A DNA stretch of 8,020 bases. It comes from Alistipes sp. (GTDB taxonomy: Bacteria > Bacteroidota > Bacteroidia > Bacteroidales > Rikenellaceae). The DNA is taken from assembly GCA_017631135.1 (NCBI GenBank), contig JAGBTW010000176.1, forward strand, positions 1 to 8,020, written 5' to 3'. The notes under the pieces are model-generated. The model was not told the origin of the DNA. It ran no database searches and saw only the letters and a list, made by a program, of their open reading frames with translations. Positions 1-4,380 of the stretch are shown here, piece after piece. How positions within the stretch are numbered: position 1 is the first letter of the stretch; each line of letters begins with the position of its first letter. Both the position numbers and the translations under genes were made by a program.

Positions 1-11
1 ATACCCAACAA

Positions 12-103
12 TGTCATCCTGGACGAAGTGAAGGATCTCTCGGGCAGCACGACCGTCAACCGTCTCGGAGACCTTGAGATGTTTCACTTCGTTCAACATG
101 GCA
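12..103. repeat. Inverted-arm element copy 1
   Basis: The left arm is 12-39 and the right arm 76-103, around a 36-nt core (40-75). The arms are imperfect inverted repeats of each other. This copy has two deviations from copy 2: the left arm reads CCTGGAC where the others have CCTGAAC, which breaks one of the tandem G-A positions, and the right arm ends GGCA instead of GACA. It may therefore be a slightly decayed copy. Confidence 0.85.
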
Positions 104-122
104 ATCAATTGATACCCAACAA

Positions 123-214
123 TGTCATCCTGAACGAAGTGAAGGATCTCTCGGGCAGCACAACCGTCAACCGTCACGGAGACCTTGAGATGTTTCACTT
201 CGTTCAACATGACA
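123..214. repeat. Inverted-arm element copy 2 (best-preserved copy)
   Basis: The left arm (123-150) and the reverse complement of the right arm (187-214) agree at 24 of 28 positions. The differences fall at two symmetric dinucleotides, CC/GG in the left arm against GT/AC in the right. The 36-nt core (151-186) differs from copy 1 at two positions and from copies 3 and 4 at three. Within each arm the differing dinucleotides remain complementary to each other, which suggests that each arm folds on its own strand. Confidence 0.88.
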
Positions 215-246
215 GCGTATAGCATCAACGCTGATAGCGTCATCCC

Positions 247-282
247 TTTAGTCCCTTTAGTCTCTTTTGTCCCTTACGTCTC
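247..282 (-). repeat. Four 9-bp iterons of cassette A
   Basis: Read on the - strand these are four tandem units of the form GRGACNWAA: GAGACGTAA, GGGACAAAA, GAGACTAAA and GGGACTAAA. They are followed by GGGATGAC. The same arrangement, running into GGGATGAT, ends cassette B at 4206-4232. The block lies about 57 bp upstream of the -7 box of the pyrD-like gene. Confidence 0.8.
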
Positions 283-338
283 AAAAAAAAGCCTCTCTCT
301 TTTTCCCGAAAAAGCTTCTCGCTTCCAATTATTTTGCT

Positions 339-346
339 TATCTTTG
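339..346 (+). promoter_or_regulatory. Promoter -7 box (TATCTTTG) for the pyrD-cinA-pncB operon
   Basis: TATCTTTG is an exact match to the Bacteroidota primary sigma factor -7 consensus TAnnTTTG. It implies transcription starting near 353 and a 5' leader of about 15 nt before the ATG at 368. No good -33 TTTG is seen at the usual distance; the nearest sequence is CTTC around 315-318. A weak AT-rich hairpin (CTTTTT 299-304 with AAAAAG 309-314) sits just upstream and may have no function. Confidence 0.65.
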
Positions 347-367
347 TGTGACTATATAGTTACAACA

Positions 368-1423
368 ATGAGAGCATCGCTTTTTCAGCATATAGTGTCG
401 CTCCTCCCACCCGAGGTGGCACACAACACGCGCATGCGCATCATGCGCATCTTCGGAGCACTGCCCATGGGTCGCTGGTGGCTCAAGCAGCTCTATGCGC
501 CACGCACTGGCGACCTCCACACCGAGGTCTTTGGACTATCCTTTCGCAACCCCATAGGCATCGCCGCGGGCTACGACAACGATGGTGACAACCTCTCCAA
601 CCTCGGGGCTATGGGCTTCGGCTTTGTGGAGATTGGCGCTGTCATGCCTCGCCGCAACCCTGGCACACCGCGACCACGCCTCAAGAGCCTCAAGCGCGCA
701 ACACAGAGCCTCTCGCTCCTCGACCAAACGGGCTACCCCAGCCGCGGACGCGAGCATGTGCTGGGCAACGTGCGCAAGCGCCGCAAGCACACCAAGCACC
801 TTGTCATAGGCTGCAACATCTCAAAGATGACATCGACACACCCCGACAACATCGCCAAGGAGTACCTGCGCGTATTTCGTAACATGTACCAGTATGTCGA
901 CTTCTTCGTCATCAACATTGCGTGCGCAACATCGACAAAGCCCTACGAGCCCCGCACGGCAGAGGACATACGCGCCATTATAGACCCCTTGTTCGAGTTC
1001 CGCCGCGGACAGCTCGACTACCGCCCCATACTCCTCAAGGTATCTCCCGACCTCACACAAGAGGAGCTCGACACCATCATCGAGATACTCATCGAGACAC
1101 CCCTCGACGGCATAGAGGCTGTTGCGGGCTCACGCGCCATGGCCAAGGAGCTTGGCTACACCGCGGGAGGTGCTGTATCGGGCGCTATGCTCACCGAGCG
1201 CGCCATAGAGACGGTGCGCTACATAGCCCAAAAGACCGAGCACAACTACCCCATCATAGGCTCGGGAGGCATGATGACACCCGACGACATAGTGCGCATG
1301 ATGGAGGCGGGAGCCTCACTCGTGGCACTCAACACGGGACTACGCACGCGCGGCATGCGCCTACTCAAGAAGGGCGTTAAGCACCTCACACAAACCCCAC
1401 AACCCACTGAAACACAAGGATGA
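368..1423 (+). CDS. pyrD: PyrD-family flavoprotein (class 2 dihydroorotate dehydrogenase-like, substrate site altered)
   Basis: A 351-residue FMN beta/alpha-barrel protein that aligns along its length with class 2 (membrane-associated, quinone-dependent) dihydroorotate dehydrogenase. That enzyme oxidises dihydroorotate to orotate in pyrimidine synthesis. The helical N-terminal extension typical of class 2 (residues ~4-30) is present. Retained motifs are FRNPIGIAAG (59-68), MGFGFVEIG, K224 in LLKVSPDL, GSGG (298-301) and NTG (322-324), i.e. the fold and the FMN-phosphate site. By alignment to remembered E. coli PyrD, orotate contacts are changed: K66 is N71, N111 is D119, the FNN motif is Y-P-S (123-125), N177 is T188, N246-T247 are A253-G254, and the catalytic Ser175 is C186. 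Only N172 (N183) is kept. The ATG at 368 is chosen because it lies just after a promoter box and gives the normal length; the frame upstream is repeat DNA. The stop overlaps the cinA start. Fold assignment is firm; dihydroorotate as substrate is doubtful. Confidence 0.85.
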   Translation: MRASLFQHIVSLLPPEVAHNTRMRIMRIFGALPMGRWWLKQLYAPRTGDLHTEVFGLSFRNPIGIAAGYDNDGDNLSNLGAMGFGFVEIGAVMPRRNPGTPRPRLKSLKRATQSLSLLDQTGYPSRGREHVLGNVRKRRKHTKHLVIGCNISKMTSTHPDNIAKEYLRVFRNMYQYVDFFVINIACATSTKPYEPRTAEDIRAIIDPLFEFRRGQLDYRPILLKVSPDLTQEELDTIIEILIETPLDGIEAVAGSRAMAKELGYTAGGAVSGAMLTERAIETVRYIAQKTEHNYPIIGSGGMMTPDDIVRMMEAGASLVALNTGLRTRGMRLLKKGVKHLTQTPQPTETQG

Positions 1424-2670
1424 AAGCTACGATAATAACCATAGGTGACGAGATACTCATCGGACAGATTGTCGACACCAACAGCGCCTCCATCTCGCGC
1501 AAGCTCAACGCCGCGGGCATCGAGGTAGCCACGAAACTATCCATCGGCGACACGCGCACAGCCATCACCGAGACTGTGGAGCGCGCCATCGCGGAGGCAG
1601 ACATCACCATCATCACGGGAGGCCTCGGACCAACCAAGGATGACATCACCAAGCACACCCTCGCCAGCATCTTCAACTCGGAGCTCGTGTATAACGAGAC
1701 AGAGGGCGAGCATGTGCGCACGCTCCTCGAGCGCCGTGGCATACCCTTCACGGAGCTTAACCGTGGTCAGGCGATGCTTCCCGCATGCTGCACAGTACTG
1801 CACAACGCCCACGGCACAGCCCCAGGCATGTGGTTCGACACGCCCAAGGGAGGTGTCGTCGTCTCGCTCCCTGGCGTACCCTTCGAGATGGAGCACCTCA
1901 TGGACGACGAGGTCATACCCCGCCTCAAGGCTCGCTACGCACTTAAGGCTATCGTACACCGCACGCTCATCACGCGCGGCATCCCCGAGTCCATCCTCGC
2001 CGAGCGCATAGCCGCATGGGAGGATGCACTGCCCAGCCACCTGCACCTCGCCTACCTCCCCGCACCCAATGTTGTGCGCTTGCGCCTCTCGGCATACGAT
2101 GTCGAGGGCGTGGCTACGCTCGAGGAGATAACGGCACAATTCGACACGCTACGCACCATCATTGGCGACAACATAGTGGGATATGAGGGCAGCACCCTCG
2201 AACAACAGGTACACGACATACTCACCGCGCGTGGCGCTACGCTCGCTGTAGCCGAGAGCTGCACGGGAGGCACTATAGCCTCGAAGTTCACCGCCATGGC
2301 GGGAGCATCCGCCTACTTCATGGCGGGCATGGTCACCTACTCCAATGCCGCGAAGCACGACATCCTCGGTGTCAGCCACGACACCTTGCGTGAGCATGGC
2401 GCAGTTAGCGAGGCTGTAGCCCGCGAGATGGCAGAGGGAGCACGCCGCGTAGCACATGCCGACTATGCCATAGCCACAACGGGCATCGCAGGACCCACAG
2501 GCGGCAGCGCGACAAAGCCCGTAGGTACGGTGTGGATGGCAGTAGCCACACCCACCAAGACCATCGCCCTAGTGCGTAACTCGGGCACCGACCGCGGTCA
2601 AATCATCTCTCGCGCCTCGGCATACGCCATCGAGATGCTATACAACGAACTTAAAACACTAACACATTAG
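1420..2670 (+). CDS. cinA: CinA: MoCF-like domain plus nicotinamide-nucleotide amidase (PncC) domain
   Basis: A 416-residue two-domain protein of normal CinA length. The N-terminal molybdopterin-binding-like (MoCF/COG1058) domain shows GDEILIGQIVDTNS (9-22) and TGGLGPTKDD (66-75), with LPGVPFEM further on. The C-terminal CinA/PncC domain carries AESCTGG with the predicted nucleophile S280, VTYSNAAK (305-312) and GIAGPTGG (355-362). In this family the C-terminal domain deamidates NMN to nicotinate mononucleotide, recycling the NMN released by DNA ligase and other NAD consumers. The N-terminal domain has been linked to ADP-ribose pyrophosphatase activity. All listed motifs look intact. The start overlaps the upstream stop as ATGA, indicating translational coupling. 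The next gene, pncB, makes the same product, which supports an NAD-recycling role over the historical competence/damage-inducible name. Confidence 0.95.
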   Translation: MKATIITIGDEILIGQIVDTNSASISRKLNAAGIEVATKLSIGDTRTAITETVERAIAEADITIITGGLGPTKDDITKHTLASIFNSELVYNETEGEHVRTLLERRGIPFTELNRGQAMLPACCTVLHNAHGTAPGMWFDTPKGGVVVSLPGVPFEMEHLMDDEVIPRLKARYALKAIVHRTLITRGIPESILAERIAAWEDALPSHLHLAYLPAPNVVRLRLSAYDVEGVATLEEITAQFDTLRTIIGDNIVGYEGSTLEQQVHDILTARGATLAVAESCTGGTIASKFTAMAGASAYFMAGMVTYSNAAKHDILGVSHDTLREHGAVSEAVAREMAEGARRVAHADYAIATTGIAGPTGGSATKPVGTVWMAVATPTKTIALVRNSGTDRGQIISRASAYAIEMLYNELKTLTH

Positions 2671-2689
2671 GATACAAACTACTACAACT

Positions 2690-3856
2690 ATGATACGTTC
2701 AATCCTTGACACTGACCTTTACAAGTTTACAACCTCCTACGCCTACTTCAAGCTCTACCCCCAGGCGATAGGCACGTTCACCTTCAACGACCGCGCAAAG
2801 ACCGAGTTCGACGATGACTTCCTCGACGACCTCAAGGCTGAACTCAAGGCGCTGGAGCGCATAGCACTCTCGGAGGATGAGTTCCAATATATGATTCGCT
2901 GCTGCAAGTACATCCCACAGAACTACTTCGAGTGGCTCAAGGGCTTCCACTTCGACGCCTCGAAGATTAACGTATGGCTCGACGAGGAGCGCCACCTCCA
3001 AATCAACGTAACAGACTACATGTACAAGGTCACACTCTACGAGATACCCATCCTCGCAACGGTGTCGGAGCTCTTCCACCTGCGCAACAGCTACGATGCC
3101 GAGGCAATGATTGAGCGCCTCGAGAAGAAGGAGCAGATAGCCCGCGACAACGGCATCATCTTCTCGGACTTCGGCACACGCCGCCGCTTCTCCTACGATG
3201 TGCAACGCATGGTCGTCAAGCACCTCAAGAACAACCCCTGCGGCTGTACAGGCACCTCCAACTGCCACCTCGCCATGGAGCTCGACATGAGGATGATAGG
3301 CACCTACCCCCACGAGCTACCTATGTTCATCGCCGCAGTAAACGGTGGACCGCGCAACGCCAACTACCTCACCATGGAGGACTGGGTTAAGGTCTACGAC
3401 GGCTACCTCGGCACAGCCCTCACGGATAGCTTCGGCTCGGAGGTCTTCTTCAACAACTTCTCAAAGAAGCATGCCAGCCTCTTCGACGGCGTGCGCCACG
3501 ACTCGGGCGACCCCATCGCCTTCATCGACATGGCCATCAAGCGATATAAGGAGCTCGGCATCGACCCCATGACCAAGTCTATCGTCTTTAGCGACTCGCT
3601 CAACTTCGAGAAGTGCGTCGAGATTAAGAAGGCATGCGAGGGTCGCATCAAGTGCATGTTCGGCATCGGCACAAACCTCACCTGCGACACGGGTCACGCA
3701 TCGTGCAACATCGTCATGAAGCTCTCATCGTGCCAAATCAACGAGCGTAAGCCCAAGGAGCTCTGCGTGAAACTCTCGGATGTCGAGGGCAAGGAGATGG
3801 GCGACCCCCAGGAGGTTGCCGTATACCGCTACTTGCTCCGCAACCAAAAGAGCTAA
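2690..3856 (+). CDS. pncB: Nicotinate phosphoribosyltransferase PncB
   Basis: A 388-residue cytosolic enzyme, close to the ~400 residues of E. coli PncB. It converts nicotinate, PRPP and ATP to nicotinate mononucleotide in the Preiss-Handler NAD salvage route. Visible family motifs are LDTDLYKF near the N-terminus, IFSDFGTRRR, GTYPHE with H208 as the expected phosphorylated histidine, ALTDSFGSEVFF, GVRHDSGDP (267-275), VFSDSLNFEK and FGIGTNLTCD in the phosphate-binding region. The gene starts 19 bp after the cinA stop with no TAnnTTTG box in the gap, so it is probably transcribed with the upstream genes. It is followed by the repeat cassette rather than directly by a terminator. Confidence 0.96.
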   Translation: MIRSILDTDLYKFTTSYAYFKLYPQAIGTFTFNDRAKTEFDDDFLDDLKAELKALERIALSEDEFQYMIRCCKYIPQNYFEWLKGFHFDASKINVWLDEERHLQINVTDYMYKVTLYEIPILATVSELFHLRNSYDAEAMIERLEKKEQIARDNGIIFSDFGTRRRFSYDVQRMVVKHLKNNPCGCTGTSNCHLAMELDMRMIGTYPHELPMFIAAVNGGPRNANYLTMEDWVKVYDGYLGTALTDSFGSEVFFNNFSKKHASLFDGVRHDSGDPIAFIDMAIKRYKELGIDPMTKSIVFSDSLNFEKCVEIKKACEGRIKCMFGIGTNLTCDTGHASCNIVMKLSSCQINERKPKELCVKLSDVEGKEMGDPQEVAVYRYLLRNQKS

Positions 3857-3891
3857 AGGCATAGTTCGCCTTACGGCGCGGGCATACCCGA

Positions 3892-3945
3892 GAGACATAA
3901 GAGACACAAGGGACTTAAGGGACTTAAGGGACATAAGGGACATAA
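3892..3945 (+). repeat. Six 9-bp iterons, left block of cassette B
   Basis: Six uninterrupted 9-bp units: GAGACATAA, GAGACACAA, GGGACTTAA twice and GGGACATAA twice, ending in GGGATGAT. They face the three inverted units at 4206-4232, so the two element copies between them are bracketed by inverted iteron blocks. Unit number varies between blocks (6, 3 and 4 in this window). The variants sit in adjacent pairs, as expected from tandem duplication. Confidence 0.85.
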
Positions 3946-3968
3946 GGGATGATAGTATCAACAGAAAA

Positions 3969-4061
3969 TGTCATCCTGAACGAAGTGAAGGATCTCTCGG
4001 GCAGCACGACCGTCAACCGCCTCGGAGACCTTGAGATGTTTCGCTACCGCTCAACATGACA
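3969..4061. repeat. Inverted-arm element copy 3 (variant right arm)
   Basis: The left arm 3969-3996 is identical to that of copy 2, and the 36-nt core is identical to that of copy 4. The right arm (4033-4061) is one base longer and differs in its middle. On the - strand its hairpin reads GTT-GA-GC-GGTA-GC-GA-AAC, so the inner A-T pair of the other arms becomes G-C and the three-base loop becomes four bases. Confidence 0.87.
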
Positions 4062-4080
4062 ATCAATTGATACCCAACAA

Positions 4081-4173
4081 TGTCATCCTGAACTTTAGTG
4101 AAGGATCTCTCGGGCAGCACGACCGTCAACCGCCTCGGAGACCTTGAGATGTTTCACTTCGTTCAACATGACA
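4081..4173. repeat. Inverted-arm element copy 4 (variant left-arm loop)
   Basis: The left arm is 4081-4109 and the right arm 4146-4173. The left arm is one base longer than in copies 1-3 because the GAA loop is replaced by TTTA, while the surrounding stem CCT-GA-AC / GT-GA-AGG is unchanged. It is joined to copy 3 by a 19-nt linker (4062-4080) identical to the linker at 104-122. Confidence 0.87.
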
Positions 4174-4205
4174 GCGTATAGCATCAACGCTGATAGCATC
4201 ATCCC

Positions 4206-4232
4206 TTTTGTCTCTTTTATCCCTTTTGTCCC
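4206..4232 (-). repeat. Three inverted 9-bp iterons, right block of cassette B
   Basis: On the - strand these read GGGACAAAA, GGGATAAAA and GAGACAAAA, then GGGATGAT. The block closes cassette B (3892-4232, about 341 bp). The sequence between copy 4 and this block (4174-4205) is nearly identical to 215-246 of cassette A, so the right-hand half of the cassette is conserved as a unit. Confidence 0.8.
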
Positions 4233-4298
4233 TAAAACAACAAGCGCCCCCCCACCACCAAAATTTATTGTCAGAGTGGTGCTAATGTGGTGCATCAC

Positions 4299-4354
4299 AA
4301 AAGAGAACACCCAGGGATAGTACATTTTAGTACAGCCCTGGGTGGTCTACTTTT
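4299..4354. terminator. Bidirectional intrinsic terminator between pncB and rel
   Basis: A perfect 9-bp stem, CACCCAGGG (4308-4316) with CCCTGGGTG (4336-4344), encloses an inner GTAC/GTAC stem with a six-base loop. It is flanked by AAAAG (4299-4303) and CTTTT (4350-4354), so a T-rich tract follows the hairpin in either direction. It lies 36 bp past the stop of the - strand rel gene and ends the + strand unit that contains pncB and cassette B. The T tracts are short, so termination efficiency is uncertain. A seven-C run (4247-4253) and a direct repeat GTGGTGC (4276-4282, 4287-4293) lie nearby with no evident role. Confidence 0.6.
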
Positions 4355-4380
4355 AGGGATGTGCCGCAGTAGCGCCACTA

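Larger units (their letters stand above)
1..282. repeat. Repeat cassette A (two inverted-arm elements plus 9-bp iterons), cut by the window edge
   Basis: This gene-free stretch upstream of the pyrD-like gene holds two head-to-tail copies of a ~92-bp element (12-103 and 123-214). They are joined by a 19-nt linker (104-122) that contains the palindrome ATCAATTGAT. A spacer (215-240) and four inverted 9-bp iterons (247-282) follow. The same order and orientation recurs at 3892-4232, where a left block of iterons is also present. Bases 1-11 match the tail of the linker, so another element copy probably lies just upstream of the window. Open frames across this region arise because the copy period (111 bp) and iteron period (9 bp) are multiples of three, and they are not believable genes. 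The function is unknown. The structure resembles a BIME or a non-autonomous mobile element. Confidence 0.85.

Noticed and set aside
12..214. Possible CRISPR array
   Set aside because: The repeats are ~92 bp with inverted arms and identical, not unique, linkers. There is no regular series of short repeats with variable spacers and no cas gene.
28..222. Small + strand open frame with two near-identical halves
   Set aside because: It lies entirely inside the repeat elements, and the repetition follows the 111-bp copy period. There is no start context, and similar false frames arise wherever this repeat occurs.
185..367. N-terminal extension of the PyrD-like protein to an upstream ATG at 185
   Set aside because: The added 61 residues are translated from repeat, iteron and promoter sequence. 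The ATG at 368 follows the -7 box and gives the normal class 2 length.
1537..2139. Long - strand open frame opposite cinA (and a similar one at 2699-3313 opposite pncB)
   Set aside because: These are shadows of C-rich third codon positions. Their composition is skewed and they carry no motifs, while the + strand genes are unambiguous.
3867..3882. Small hairpins after the pncB stop (CGCC/GGCG and GGG/CCC)
   Set aside because: The stems are only three to four base pairs and no T tract follows, so they are not supported as a terminator.
3725..4034. Frames encoding RDI/RDL or SLM/SLK repeats
   Set aside because: They are products of the 9-bp iterons overlapping the pncB end and the intergenic cassette, and have no other protein-like content.
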